Shown here: positions 36,040 through 49,789 of the stretch, in pieces
Numbering within the stretch: the stretch's first letter is position 1
How the letters are laid out: every line of letters starts with the position of its first letter
Source of the DNA: Copromyces sp. CBS 386.78
Taxonomy: Eukaryota > Ascomycota > Sordariomycetes > Sordariales > Sordariaceae
Direction of reading: 5' to 3'
Length of the DNA stretch: 64,000 nucleotides
NCBI GenBank assembly: GCA_030685235.1
Contig: MU839171.1
Location: forward strand, 118,602 to 182,601
Program-made: the position numbers and the translations under genes
Notes under the pieces: generated by a model
Told to the model about the DNA's origin: nothing
The model's input: only the letters and a program-made list of their open reading frames with translations
The model's database searches: none

Positions 36040-36480
36040 AAATTAAAAAAAAGAAATAAATTACAAACCGCGGTCGGAAACGATAATATTAAATAAGCTG
36101 TAAAGGGTATAAATATAATTAATAAAATAGTCTACTAATTCTTCTACTTCTATAATAATAATCGGAATATAATAACGTATTTTTATTAATCGGTCTATAA
36201 TAATAGTAATATATTTAAATTTCTAGCCTAAATATAAACTTTCTAATAATAAAAAGACGTAATTAACTAAAATATTTATCTATAATATATAGGCTATAAA
36301 TATAAGTTTAAAATAGCTTACTTTAATTCGTTATAATACTTTCGTCTTTAAATATACTAGGCAACCTTTATAATAAGCCTTAACAGCCTCTATTATACCT
36401 AATTAATATTAATATTCGTTTATTTATACCCAAATTTTATTTTTATTTAAATAGCCGGCTATTAATAATAAATAGGCGTA
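36040..36480 (-). pseudogene. integrase remnant of element B
   Basis: The reverse strand reads ITIIIDRLIKIRYYIPI, VEELVDYFINYIYTLYSLFNIIVSDRG, the D..D spacing region of a gypsy integrase core. It is preceded by a zinc-finger-side stretch with YYAYL and YYKGCLVYLK. Stops sit at Trp and Gln positions. Confidence 0.75.
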
Positions 36481-37599
36481 GTAAATAAATAATAAATAAG
36501 TAACAATATTATTAGAGTCGATAAATACCCTCCCTCTATAATAAACTTTACCTCCCGCCGTAAAATATTTAGCGAAGGCGACCCTAAACTTTTTCTTAAT
36601 ATAATGGTGCTATTCGGTATAATTTAAGTCCCTTAAATAATTAATAACTTCCTATATTAAAATTAACCGATTATAATTCTCGTTAATAATATCGTCGGTT
36701 AATTTATCCAATTCCTCTAAAATATTTAAAGAAAGAAAGAATATTTCTTTATTAAAATCGAAATCGTCGTTAATCGTTATAACCGATAAAGAGAAGCAAC
36801 CCTCCTTAAAGTAGGCAAAGTCGATAAATTTACAATTTCTTACTTTTAGGCAATAATAGTTTATATCTAGAAATATTTCCTCTAATTTCCTACTAAATAT
36901 ATTAGGGTAGAGATTCTATAATCCTAATATATAGAGGATTAAAAAATTAAATTATAATAAAAACTATAACTATCGTATATAGCAAAATATAAATTACTTA
37001 TTCGTTATAAAAATCTTTAAATTCTTATAGTCTATAATAATATTAAAAAGTTACTAAGTACCCTCTAATTCTAAACGCTACTCCTCCAATACTTTAACGA
37101 TAACGAAGAACTCTTTATCGTAAATATTATAATTATATTCTACTACTAAATACCGTACTAAAAAATACGCAATTAGGTAGAGTTCGCTATTATCCCCGTA
37201 CTAGGAAAGGGTACTTCTAGAAGCCCAATTCGAAATATTAATCTTAACGACCATCTTCTTAAACTAATTATAGATCCGTAGGGTTAGTCCGCTAATAAAC
37301 GTAGCCTTTAAAATTTCAAAAGCGGATTACTATATTATAATTTATACTTATTCCGCGTTTTTTTTCGTAAAGTCATATAATAGTACCACTATTATTAAAA
37401 AACCTTTAATAAAACGATAATAGAAATTAGCAAATCCTAAGAAATTCTATAGAAATTTCTTTAACGTTAAGGGTTACTAATTTATAATAGCTTTAACCTT
37501 TACTAAATCTATTTTAATACCGCCGGGTATAATAATTAATCTAAAATATTTAGTTTTCTTAGTATAAAATTCGTATTTATTAATATTAATTTATAGGCT

Positions 37600-38000
37600 A
37601 GCTTTCTTTAAGCGGGTAAAAATATCGTCTATATATTTTTAATACTCCTCCTTATTATCCGAAAAAATAAGGATATTATTTAAGTAAGTAATTATATAGA
37701 TATTTAAAATATTATATAAAATATTATTAACGTAATTCTAAAATATATTAAATATTTCTTATAGGCCGAATAAGTAGATAAATAATTTAAATAGGCCAAA
37801 GCGGGTAATAAACGCCATTAACTATTCGTATCTTTCTACAACGCGAATATAATTAAAAGCGGCGATAATATCCAATTTAGTAAAAATCTTCGTTTTATAA
37901 ATAGTATTAAAGGTTTCTTTAATTAAGGGGAGCGGGTAATAATTTTTAAAAGTAACGTTATTAATCCTTCTATAATCTACGCAAATTCTAATACTTCCGC
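37600..38000 (-). pseudogene. reverse transcriptase remnant of element B
   Basis: The reverse strand reads ICVDYRRINNVTFKNYYPLPLIKETF, KIFTKLDIIAAFNYIRV, LMAFITRFGLF and then AYL-type YLNNILIFSDN (37,664-37,696), where the YLDD active site has become YLNN by GAT to AAT changes. It is a gypsy reverse transcriptase with TAG at the expected Trp of the EW motif. Confidence 0.85.
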
Positions 38001-41000
38001 TTAATTTCTATATTAATAGGATTTAAAAAGCGGCCTCTAATTGCGAAGGGCGGATAAACCCATTATAAAAATTCTTATTAATCTACTTCTTAATTATATT
38101 TAGCTTATCGAAATTAAATACCTTTAATTTCGTATAGGGCGCCTATTCTCCCGGGCGGAGCTCGATCTTAAAATTATACGAATAGTAAAGGGGTAAAACT
38201 ATAATATTACGAAATTTAAAAATATTAAAGTAATTCTAATATTATTTAAAAAGCTTTTCTTTAATTTAAATATCGGTTTTAGGCAATTTATTAACCTTCT
38301 TATAAAATTTAATTATATCTTCCTCTATAATACTAATAACGAATTTAATAACTTTACAACATTCGAAATCTTCATCTATATTACTATTAAAATAAATATA
38401 TTTAACGATTTTTATTATTCGGATAGTAACCTTAAATCTTTTATTAATATAAGCGTTAATTTATAAATAATAATACTTTCTTAGTAATTTTTTATATTTA
38501 GCGCCGTTACTGTCCTAAATCTCTTATTCTATATTTAAAGTAAAGTTCGCCAACTTATTAAGTATATTATAATTGTATTCAATTCTTATCCCTACCCCTC
38601 TATTAATAATGCTTTTATCGTTTCTATATTCTTTAAACTCTAGGGCGCCCCCCTCTACCTCTTTAATTTAGGCCTCTTCTTCCGTTTTAGCCTCTTCTAA
38701 AATTTTATAAATTTCCGCGTACGAAGTATAGAATACCTATAAATAATACTTTTCGTACAATTAATTAAAATTAGCGGCCGTTATATCCCTAATATTTACG
38801 GGGTTAACTAGCTCGTTCGAAAAGTACGTCTTACATACTATAATATAGTAATAGGGGTTGGATCTTCGCCGGCCGGCTATAGTATAATAAATAGTAAATT
38901 TAATCCGTTTAGGAGTCTTAATAATAATATCCGCAATTAGGGCGGGATTTAGGGTATTAGGGTTATCGTCTTCAATAGTAGCGGGAGCAGGGTTTACGAC
39001 CAGTATATCTGCGACTAGTATATTAAAGCCGATTACTTCGGTTATACCCTATACAATTTCGTAATAATATATATAAATATATTTGCAAATTTTAAACGCA
39101 TACTATAAAAAAGGCGAAAGGTTAGCGGGAAGGTAATAATTTATATATTAATTAATAAAAGTAATAGCACTATTTAATTATAATATTATAAAGTTATAAA
39201 ATTTAAATTATAATATATTTAAAATAACGGGGTAGTCGTCGGCCAAATTATAAACTAATATAGTAATCGTTTTTATATAGTAACTAATCCGCAATTAAAC
39301 TTTATAATAATAAGTAATAAAATCCTTAAATATATTATTTATTAAATATAAAGCCTTTAATTTAAGGAGCTTTAATAGTAGGATAGCGTAGCGAATAATA
39401 AAATTGCAATTAATAAAAGCGAGAATAGAATATCCGCTATTAATTAAAATAATATATTTACTTTGTTAACTATATAGTCCGTAAATAATTTAAATAGAGA
39501 AGAAGATAAAATTATTATTATAATTATTTAAATTTAAATTCTTAAATTAAACTACTTCTAAATTTATTAGATTATTTACCTCCTCTTCTATTATTACTAT
39601 AAATAATAACTTCTCTAAGCGAATTAATAAAGAAGTAACGTATTTCCCGTACTATATTCCGTAAATTAAATAAGAATTAGAACGGAGGATATAGTAAGAA
39701 CGGCAGATTTACCGGTAGTAACGGTATTAATACGAACGTTATTATTACTATTATTACTATAATTAATTTAGCTTATAATAAATTTACTACGGTTATTATT
39801 ATTGCCTTTACTACGACGGTTGTAGCGGTCGCGTTCCTTCTATTCTTTAAGGATATTAATATTAATATTATTATAATATTTATAAGCGTAATAACTAGGG
39901 TTAATATAGCATTTACAAAGACTATTCTATATATAATAGTTGATAACCGCTTTATTAATTATATAAAATAATTAAATGTTAACGGCTTTAATAGCGTCGA
40001 AATCTATAATAATACCGTTTTAATTAATAATATATTCGGAAGCGGCGGTATTACTACTAATTCCTCTAATACCAGTCTTATAATAAATATTAATTTTATT
40101 ACGCTAATTGTATTCCTTTAAATTAGTAGCGAACTTATAATAGAAGGTAAATTATCCGTCGAAATCGTTATAAATTGGAATATTTTACTAATAAATAATA
40201 ATATCGTAGATTTCGTTCGTAACCTTTATCTTCAAATAATATATTTTTATAATGTCGTCGAAATCGTATTTATTAATAATAATAATAAATTTATCTTCGA
40301 AATTGAATTATTTAATACATTTAAATATTTTAAGGAATTTAAAGTCCTAATGTATTTCGAAAGTAAAATCTATACGACTATACTTCGTACCGAAGTATTC
40401 GAAGAGGGCCTCCGCGCTTACCTACTTCTACTTTGTTAAATTTACTTCTTTAATAATAAATATTATATAGGGGGCTAAAATTTTAAAGGTATTACCGCCG
40501 AAATATAAGAGGATTTAAACGAATTTATAACGTTTATTTTAATCGAATTACTAAACGTCCTAAAACTAATAGAATTAAATTTTATTTTTCTAATCCTAAA
40601 AAATTTTAATTCTTTTAATAGTAGAAGTATCTTCGCCGGTATAAGCGGCGGAGTTTTTACTAGTATAAAATTTAAAAATAACTATTTCCTCGTCGTTAGA
40701 GTTAAGGGTAGGGACGGAAGCGGGTATAATAATTTTATTGCGAACGGCCTTCTTAAAAGCTTTAATTTAAGTTTTAATAATTTTCTTAAATTTAATATTA
40801 ATTTTATTAACTATAATAAAATTATTATAGAATTATTAAACTTCCTATTAAAGGTTAGCGAATTCCTATTAAAAATTAGTAAATATACTTTCTTAATTAG
40901 TAATCTACTAATAAATAGCTTCGAAAGAATTTTAAACGGCGCTAGCGAACGTATTAATTTAAATTAGGTCTAAATAAACTAATTAGGCGAAAATAATAAT

Positions 41001-41272
41001 AATATAAGGAAAAGTAGTATATTAAGTAAATTTAAAAGCGGTATTAAAAATTTCCTCCGCAATTAAATTACTTAAATATTAGAGAGCAATACCGTTGAAG
41101 GTTTCTATAATGTTTTCAAAGAATTATTCGTATTTAAAGCCGATAATAGCGTTAATTATAAAAATAATAATATCGAAATTAATAATAAGGGCCGCTATTT
41201 AAATAATTATAATTATTCTAATTAATACTTACTACCTTATAGCGTACAATATCCGTTAACTACCTTATAGCG

Positions 41273-41376
41273 ACGAAAGAGAAATCTATCGTAATATAAC
41301 GAAAGAGAAATCTATTGTAATACGACGAAAGAAAAATCTATTGTAGTACGACGAAGGAAAAGTATATCGCAGTACA
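41273..41376. repeat. four tandem 26-bp repeats in the leader of element B
   Basis: Four contiguous units of 26 bp (41,273-41,298, 41,299-41,324, 41,325-41,350 and 41,351-41,376), each starting ACGAA or near it and containing an AATCTATTG-like core. They lie about 100 bp inside the right (5') LTR of element B, in the untranslated leader. Confidence 0.85.
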
Positions 41377-41470
41377 ATGAAATTGCGGGCTCGTTGGAAA
41401 TATTTACAACGGCGGCGATAAACTTATTTTAAAGTATACGCGCGCAGCGTAATAGTAAGGTACAATTAAT

Positions 41471-41702
41471 TATTATGGAGTAAAATACCGTTAGGGGTAA
41501 GGTTAAATAAATATAATTGTACGAGGAAGGAAAGTAGGAGGAGGGAGGAGTATAGTTTAAGTATAGGGTAGGCTATACCGTACCCAGGATCTAGACCGAG
41601 GCCCACTAGTACGTACGTATATGCGGTCCTATTGGTTAATAGCTAATAGATTTGACTATATAGTGCCTAGTGCTATGTGCCATCATAGGTAATCCTATAA
41701 TA
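41471..41702 (-). repeat. element B LTR, right copy (5' LTR)
   Basis: 232 bp. It is followed by target duplication TTAAT. Its outer end keeps GTGCCTAGTGCTATGTGCC, while its inner start is RIP-mutated (GTAAAATACC in place of GTAGGATACC). Confidence 0.92.
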
Positions 41703-41707
41703 TTAAT

Positions 41708-44700
41708 TATATAATCGATATAACCTTACTTAATATTTATAAAATCGTTAGTAAACAATAATTTAACGGATAAACTATCTACTACCCAAACGGATTTAAC
41801 CATCTTTATAAAAATAAATTTTCCATCCCTATAGCCGACTAAATAAATATAGAAGGTAGCCTATTCGTTAATTATCTAAAATCCTTTAATACCCTTAACC
41901 CTATAATCTTACTTACATTTAATTATATAATTAAATATCTATAGAAATCTATAATCAATAATAAATTTACCTATACTAAAATCAATACAAACTTCAACGC
42001 TTAAAGATTAAAAATCGCTTTTAACTTTAACGTATAAATAAATATAATTGGAGAACAATCCGTTTTTAATATTTCGCTCGTCTAAAAATTCTACTTTAAT
42101 AATATTATACGATTCTAATTCTAACTCTTCTTCACCTTCGTCTACAAAATAAAACAAATCAATTAGTATACCGTTAATAACTCCTTCTTTCACTTTCCGG
42201 CAATATTTTATATAACGGAATAAAGTATTCCTAAATACCGTATAGTACCTACAATAGATACAAATATCTTATATAAATTTAAAAAGTACAACTTCAATTT
42301 AAACTCGCTTACTTAATTTACAACGACATAAGTACCTTCTTACTTCAAAATCCGAATTAAAAATACTATAGTATTTATAACATATTAAAGAAATATTGTA
42401 AATAATATTAGTAATTTCGTCCTCTATATTAAAAGCTATTATTCCGTTAAATACAACCTTAATATTATTAATATCACTACTTTTATTAATAAAATAAGCC
42501 TTATCCGTTTTATACTAATTATAATCCTTCCAATTATAATTATACTAATTATTTATTTTCTTAGGGTCGAACTAAACCTTTTTAAATAATTTAACCAGCG
42601 TTATCTCATTCTCCTTCTTATTATCTTTCTTATTAATCTCTCTCCTCAATAAATAAATAACGTACTTAACGTATAAATATCTCTTTACTATAACAAATAT
42701 AAAAATAATTTTTACTTTATTAACCTCCTTTAAATATCTTACTATAATATCGCTTATACGTAATACTTTAATATAAATCTAAATATATAAATCTATTTTA
42801 AACTAAATCTATATCATTACACCTCTCCAATTTCCTACTTCTCTACCGAAAATACCTATCGCACAAGCATAACGTAATTATTTTTAAAAAAAATCGAACA
42901 ACGCATTTTCATTACTTATAATCTCTTTAAAGGTAATTACTCCTTCGCTAAATTTCTTTATTATAATAGTAATATCAGGTATCTATCTTTTAATAAGGGC
43001 GTTAATCAAATCTTTTAATAAACTTCGACGTAAAGTATACTTAATTTCGAAAAAGATTTCATTATTCTACTATCGTACAACGGAATTACCTAAAAATATT
43101 TAAAATATAAAAATTAATTAACGTTCGGCTAAATCGATAGTAGCTTCATTTTTAATAAAAGACTTCAATCAATTTACAAACGAAAATACATTAATATAAA
43201 TAAGGTTTCGGCCATTAATAACCACACCGAAATCTTCAGGGTCTTCCTAATAAAAATGAAATTATCCGATATCTTCTTATTTTAATTTAATACTAAAGCT
43301 ATAAGGATCTACAGTTAATTCGTAGTATAATCGTTCTTTCTTAAAAAGGTAATAAAATAGTCTATAACTATAACTAAAGTCGAAGTCGTTATTATCGTCG
43401 TTATTATCCGAATTTCCAAAATCTCCAACACCTCCCCGAAGGGGACCTTTTAACGGAGTAAGGGGAATATTATTATATTTAGGCGGAACGGGAACGGCTA
43501 GTCTACCGACTAAATATTTATACTTTCCTAGGATACAAACGTCAAAATATTCCTTTACCTAACGTTAAATTATAAGCAAAATAAACGGTACTAACGTAGG
43601 GTTATACTCTATACTTTAAATAGCCTAATATAACTTATTATATAATTTATTATTAATAGTAATATAAAAATTTATATTAAGGTTCTTTAACGTAAATAAT
43701 TCTAATACTATTAATACTCCTATTAAAATCGGAATAAAAGGAACGATCGCTAAGCGGGGAAGAATTAGCTCCGTAGTAAAATTAATAAGCGGGATCCTCG
43801 AATTTAATTATATTAAAAGTTTTTAAAATTCTAGCTAAAAGATTTAATACCGACTACAATATAGAAATATAATAATATTATAATTAAAAACCTTATTCGT
43901 ATTACTTACTATACCCTTAAAAACTAATATAACTAAATTACTTAATAAAAGCTTCAACTTCGAAGGCAGTATATTAATACCTTCCTCGGCCTATAGGGAT
44001 TTATAATTATTAAACTTCAAATTCTTACTTAAAGGAAAACTAATTACTATTAGGGATAAAAGGTTCCGTTTTATAATATCAAAAAATCCCGAAAAATAAC
44101 TAAACGAAATCTAAGGAAACTCTCGTATAGTATTTTTACTATGATAAATTACTATATCCTTAAAATTCTCGAAGGGTTAGCCTAAGCCGCTATTATCGCA
44201 CTATTTAAAAATTAAATTATAATAATAAAATAAAATTTAAGGAAACCCAAAATAGCTAAATAATCCTTAATATAACCAATAAAAATTTTATTTAAATAAC
44301 TTTATTAAATAGCCTACAATATTATAAACGATTCCTAGCAAATTATTGCAAAGGGTTAAATAAAGGGTAAAACCGCTTAATTAAATTAACTAGCCTCAAA
44401 ATATTTCTTATTAAACCGTATTATTATTTAATAAATAAGTAAAGGAAAACGCTAATATATAATAATTAATAATTTAATCTATTTTAATTATAACGCAATT
44501 CAATATACTACCTATAATATAATCTATCATCTCCAATTTAACTTCCAATTCTTAATATCTTTAATCGCTAATTTTCGTAAAGTCTTCGACAATAATCTCA
44601 ATTTTTTTTATACAACCAATAATTTCGTCTATCTTAACCCGGAATCGGTCTATATTACAATCGATCCTATAATATTACTCGTTTTACTCCTATACATTCC

Positions 44701-45462
44701 AATTAATTTTAATTATCGCATAGTATATAATTTCAACGTTATTACCAATTTATTTAAAGGCCTTTAATAAAAGTAATTTCGTAAATTAAGCACGTACAAC
44801 TTCTTAATCAACTAGTTACTACTCTTTTAAAGGTAAACTTATAATTTTAATCTCGTAATTATCATATTCGCTAACTAAATATAAACGTATATTCCGTATT
44901 AGAATTCGAAGGTTACATAGTATTATAATTCGTTTAAATAGCGGAACTATACTAATATCCGATTATAATTTATCGTACTACTCGTTTTAAAACGCTATAA
45001 CGGATTTAAATTATTAACGCTTATATAGGAAATAGAGGAATATAAATATAAAAAATAAGGAAATACCCAACTTCCTACCTAAATTTAAAAATAGGGAAGA
45101 AACTTTTCGTATCGAAAGTATCTTATAAGTCGCCTACTACAAACTCAACAATCGCAAAAGCTTCAATTCTAAATAGTAAATTGCGTAAAAACAAATTCGT
45201 TAAATAAAATACTTATCGCTCAACCTACTATAATTCGGCTAATTAATAATATTAAAGGAAACGCGTCGCCTAATTTACTACAACTCGATTAAATAGTAAT
45301 AAATTATTTAAAAGGGGGAATAATACAATTTACTATTATTTAATTACAATATAACACTTTCTAATTAGATCGTAAATTTTCTACGCAATCTACTATAACT
45401 CGATCGATAGAAGAAAAGAAAAGAAAAGTGACTGGATCACTCCAATTATAACTATTATATAA
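41708..45462 (-). pseudogene. 5' part of element A (gag/leader/protease side)
   Basis: AT-rich internal DNA of element A on the right of element B. The only sizeable open stretch is 42,008-42,193 on the - strand (61 codons, acidic middle DEGEEELELE). By position it should hold gag and the upstream part of pol, but I could not recognise a capsid or zinc knuckle. Near the LTR (45,120-45,420) short motifs of the CTACTATAACTCG type recur. Confidence 0.45.
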
Positions 45463-45711
45463 TATAGAATACCTTTACTTTAAAGAACAACCCTATAATT
45501 AACGTATAAAAACATTATATTCCTATATAAAGCGTAATATAGGATTAAGAATTAGAAAAAGGTACAATCGTACTACGAAGGATAGATATCCTTCGTAGGC
45601 AGACCCACTTTTCTTATCTTATCGCTTTCCTACCTTACAGCCTTAGCTGCAGAGGCAGGGTAGCGCATCCCGTATTACGTTAATTGCTACTTATAGTCTA
45701 AATATTATATA
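45463..45711 (-). repeat. element A LTR, right copy (5' LTR)
   Basis: 249 bp pairing with 30,028-30,276. Its inner (left) half is more mutated, and its outer half keeps CAGCCTTAGCTGCAGAGGCAG. Confidence 0.85.
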
Positions 45712-46186
45712 TTAGGATAGTAGAAGTAAGTAGGTCGAAGTAATTACGGATAGGGCAAGTACGTAGGGAAGCTGAGTTAGGGGGGAGAGTAAGAAATGAA
45801 TTGAAGTTTAATTTTTCTACTCCGGAATTAACGGAAGTAATTATTTATAGTATTATTCCTTTAATCCTATAGTAGTTAAAGCCGGAGCGGTATTACTATT
45901 GTCCGACGCTACAATATAGCGTTAATTAGAATAATTCACTACCTTCTAATATTTCGCTCCAAGTTTCTACGAAGTTAATTAATTAATAAGTCTTTAGCGA
46001 CTTAATACGAGTCCCCCCCTTATAGGATTCTATCCTAGAAATTTCTATATTTAAGCTTTTAATCCGGCGATCCTTTCCCTATAGCCGAATCTTCCGCTTA
46101 TAATTTATTTTCTTTTACGCCCGAAATAGCTTATCGCCGAAGTTATTAATTGGCGTTTACGGCCGTACCGGTCTTTTTCTACCCCC
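45712..46186. other. RIP-altered DNA of unknown origin, left of element D
   Basis: 475 bp, moderately AT-rich, ending at the CCCCC target site of element D. Translation of both strands gave nothing recognisable. Removing element D would join it to 62,137 onwards, so both parts probably belong to one older sequence. Confidence 0.5.
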
Positions 46187-46442
46187 TATAAAGGCGTGAT
46201 TTTACAAGAGATACGACTGCAAGATTAGAAGGCACAAATCAAAGTAATATTAAGTATAAAGAAGGAAAGGGAAGATATCAAACGAAGGTATCACAATTCT
46301 AGACTTATAAATCAGAACTACCACTCATTACCGCCTTCCCAATCCGTAAATCTTATCAATAAAAATATAAGCCTTATTCTATCCAATATATTATTATACC
46401 TAGCGCCCTATACCTAGGCCCTCATCCAACTATACTATAATA
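46187..46442 (-). repeat. element D LTR, left copy (3' LTR)
   Basis: 256 bp starting TATAAAGGCG after CCCCC and ending ACTATAATA. The outer half keeps GTGATTTTACAAGAGATACG. Confidence 0.92.
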
Positions 46443-46669
46443 TTACCTCCCCCTTAGAAAAAAAGCTTAGCCCTAAAGCCGAAAAAAAAGAATAGAATAA
46501 AAGAGTTAGGATAAAAGGCTATTATTAATCTTCTCAATCTATTGCAACAGTTACTCAATCTATTATATTATAATAAGTTAGGATAAAAATTCTATACTAA
46601 ATATTACGACTATATATTTTAATTTAATTTATTGTATATAGAAATAAAAATGTAAAAAAAAATTTCCCC

Positions 46670-46740
46670 CTAATAGAACTCGAACAAGCCGCCTCCCAAA
46701 TAAAGGACAAATACTATCGGACCTTAACGTACTCTCGTCA
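46670..46740 (-). ncRNA. possible tRNA-like remnant inside element D
   Basis: The - strand reads a box-A-like segment (GATAGTATTTG), then a box-B-like TTGTTCGAGTTC, TTAGGGGG and a T9 run that could end Pol III transcription. A full cloverleaf could not be folded by eye; only parts of the anticodon stem pair. It may be a RIP-damaged tRNA or tRNA-derived short element, or chance. Confidence 0.15.
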
Positions 46741-49289
46741 ATAATATAAGCTATTACTCTATACTACTATATTATATAACCGTAGTTACGGCCTATAATA
46801 TAATAATTATAACCCTTCCCTTATCAACCTCCTTCTATATTCTAGCATCGCTACCCTTATTTCTTCTTTTTTAATTTCCTTATCGCCTTTCCTTTAACCG
46901 AAGACTCCGCTAGCGTATTATCCTCCTTATAATCTTTAATAATAATTCTATTTTCTTAAACCATAATCTATAATATTAATTTCTTTAATAATCCTAATTT
47001 CTCTAAATTCTTCTCATATTATTCCTTCAATTTAAGTAGTATATTTTTAAATCCTTCCGCCAAATACTATTCTAAATTTAAATCTTATTTTTTCTAATTA
47101 ACCTAATATTTTAATTACCCGTTTACCAACCTATATATAATAATATTTTCGATTTTTTACTCCTCCTCGTTATTAATTATCTCGCCTATTGGGTTCTTAT
47201 TAATTTACCCTAATAGGGGATTACTAAAGTCTTTATATAAACAATCTATATAAAAGACCTTAAATCCTTTTTAAAAAGGCAATACGTTTAGAATATATAA
47301 GTACCCTAATATTCTAATAATTTTATATAGTATTCTAATTAATAGGAAATCTAATTTATCGTTCAATTAGTCTATAAACTATATCTTCTTAATAATAAAT
47401 ACCTTATCGCTTATTCCAAAATCGGGCTCCCTTTAATACTGGTTTACCTATTTCGTCTATTTTTCGTAAACCTTAATAATGGCCTCTTTTACTACTTTAT
47501 AAACTCCCTCCATCCGTACTACTAATATTTTTACCTCTTCCTTCGAAAATTTATCCTTAAATATATCACTTTCTTCCTTTAAACCCTAAATCTAATTAAC
47601 CGTTAATAATATTTTAAACAATTTAAATACTACTTCGTATAAGGATATTCCATTTAGGCTTTTATATAATAATATACTCTAAATCCTATCTAATACTAAT
47701 ATTAAATTTAACTAATTATCTTAATTATAAAATATAAAAGGCCGTAACCGTTAATCGATATATTAATTTATAATTTCGGTTTAACCTACTATTTAAAAAT
47801 AACCTAAATTACTAAATTTCTAAATAATACCGAATAATTTAATAAATATTTAAATAAATTCCAATACGAATTAAAGCCTTCTATCGTTTATTACCTCTTC
47901 AAATAATCTGAAAATCTAATAAAGACCCTTATAATAAAGTATTACTATTTATCTCCCTATTATTATATTTTTATAAAGGGAATACTATAATAATTTCAAC
48001 AATTTATCTATTATTACCAAAATATTATTATAACCCTTTTTATTTTTTAGCATTAATTTAAAATCTATTACCAATATCTACTATAAACAATATTCTTCCT
48101 TTAACTATAAAGGGTATAATTTACCTAGGGTCTTATCCCTTAGAACTTTCGAAGACCTATATATCTAACAATTATTTATATAGCAGTCTATATCAATTAT
48201 AAACCTAAACTACTAATACTTAAAACTTATAATCTCTCTTATCTTATTCTAACCTTAATACCCGGTTAATAAAGTATTATAATATACTTTAATAATCTAA
48301 ATCTTTAAATAATTATCTTTAGCCTCTAATACTATAAATTTACTATTATATAACATTAAATCTTTTTCGTAGCTTAAATACTTATTAATACCCTACTTAA
48401 CCTTCTCTTTATAAATAAAAATAAATTTATTTAAACAATTAACTTAGAAAATTTTCTCGACCAATATCTAAAATCTTATAAACCCTTAAACCTCCGAATT
48501 AGTATTAAAATCTCCTAATATTTCTTCTAAAACCTCCGAATCTACTACCGGCATTTCTAATTCCTTTGTCGCAATATTCAATTCTAAAATCGTATTAAAT
48601 TCGCTTTATAATATAACCTCTTTATTTCCCGCATAGATAAAATAACTGTTACTAAATTTTAATAAACGTAACGTCCTTTAATTATCCCTTCTTTACAAAA
48701 TAATTTTTAATTCTTCTAATTTCCTTAATAAGGTATTTACCGCCATATTATCTTTTCCTAATTGGTAAATTATTTTAAAATCGAATTCCGATAAAACTTT
48801 AAACTATATTACTTATCTACTATTTAATAATTTCTTTATACTAAAGTATTTTAAAGCCTAATAATTTATAATCGCCGTAAATGAACCGCCTTTAAATTTT
48901 AATCATTAGAATTTTACTATTTGAATTACGGCTAATAACTCCTTATCGTAAATTAAATAATTTAATTTAACTAGAACTATAATTTCTAAATAAAAAGCAA
49001 TTAAATACCAATTATCACCTTTTAAATTCTTCTAAGAAAATACGCCCGCGTAAACTCCATTTAATATATCGATTTCCAATTTAATTTCTCTTCCATATTT
49101 AAAATAACTAAAGACTAATATTTACGTAAAAGATTTTTTAAACTTTTTAAACGTTTTTTCATACTCCTTTAATTATTCGAAAACTTTATCTTTCTTCGTT
49201 AAATTTATTAAAAATTTAATAATATAATTATAATCTTTTATAAACTTTGTATAAAAGTTATAGAAGCCTAAAAAAACTTATATATTCTT

Positions 49290-49439
49290 CAATATTACTA
49301 ATTTTAACCACTCCTTTACAATTAATATTTTCTCCAGGTCAATAGAAATACCTTCTATACTAATAATAAAACTCAAGAATTTTATCTTTATAATATAAAA
49401 TTCGTATTTCTTAATATCCGCTTATAATCCCACTTATTG
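49290..49439 (-). pseudogene. element D reverse transcriptase, downstream half
   Basis: Read on the - strand directly after the CAACC duplicate, it continues the frame broken at 57,250: ADIKKYEFYIIKIKFLSFIISIEGISIDLEK. This matches the segment after the YxDD box in gypsy reverse transcriptases (KCEF..KFLGFIIS..GIS.DPEK). Confidence 0.8.
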
Positions 49440-49444
49440 CAACC

Positions 49445-49789
49445 TATCACGGGGCAAGGCGAACGTTAGGTATCTATAAAGACATTCGTAATTGTACGAG
49501 GAAGAGGAAGCTATTTAGGGGAGCCCTAATAGCCATCTATATATAATGAGTATATAGCCCGTACAGCCTAATTATCCTATAGATTATCCTATAGGCTAGT
49601 ATAGTCTATACAACTTTAGCGATAAGGGTAGGCTAACAACCGCAGCCAGTTAAATGTCAAATACGTTTAGCCGTATCTACTATACTAGGTCTCTATAGCT
49701 AATTAGAATATACTATTAACCCGGCAACTATTACCGTAGTAAAAATAGCGATATAAGACGGTTAGTCAATTATAAATAACCCTATAATA
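49445..49789 (-). repeat. element C LTR, left copy (3' LTR)
   Basis: 345 bp. The left end is well preserved (TATCACGGGGCAAGGCG) and the right end heavily mutated (CCCTATAATA in place of CCTTGTGACA). Confidence 0.95.

Larger units (their letters stand above)
34375..41702 (-). mobile_element. element B: RIP-degraded Ty3/gypsy retrotransposon nested in element A
   Basis: 7,328 bp bounded by two 232-bp LTRs (34,375-34,606 and 41,471-41,702) and flanked by the 5-bp target duplication TTAAT at 34,370-34,374 and 41,703-41,707. LTR ends TATTA..TAATA are the RIP form of TGTTA..TAACA inverted ends. Coding is on the - strand, with a purine-rich tract (GGGAAGTAA) just inside the left LTR as expected for a 3' end. 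Gag lies towards the right, then protease, reverse transcriptase (about 37.6-38.0 kb) and integrase (about 36.0-36.5 kb). No frame is intact. Confidence 0.9.
30028..45711 (-). mobile_element. element A: RIP-degraded Ty3/gypsy LTR retrotransposon, split by element B
   Basis: Two 249-bp direct repeats (30,028-30,276 and 45,463-45,711) flank the region. Subtracting element B and its duplicated target leaves about 8.35 kb, a normal gypsy length. Coding is on the - strand, so the 5' LTR is at right. Gag and leader lie in about 41.7-45.4 kb, and reverse transcriptase and integrase remnants in 30.9-33.4 kb. All frames are broken by RIP stops. No matching target duplication was found outside the LTRs. 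Confidence 0.8.
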
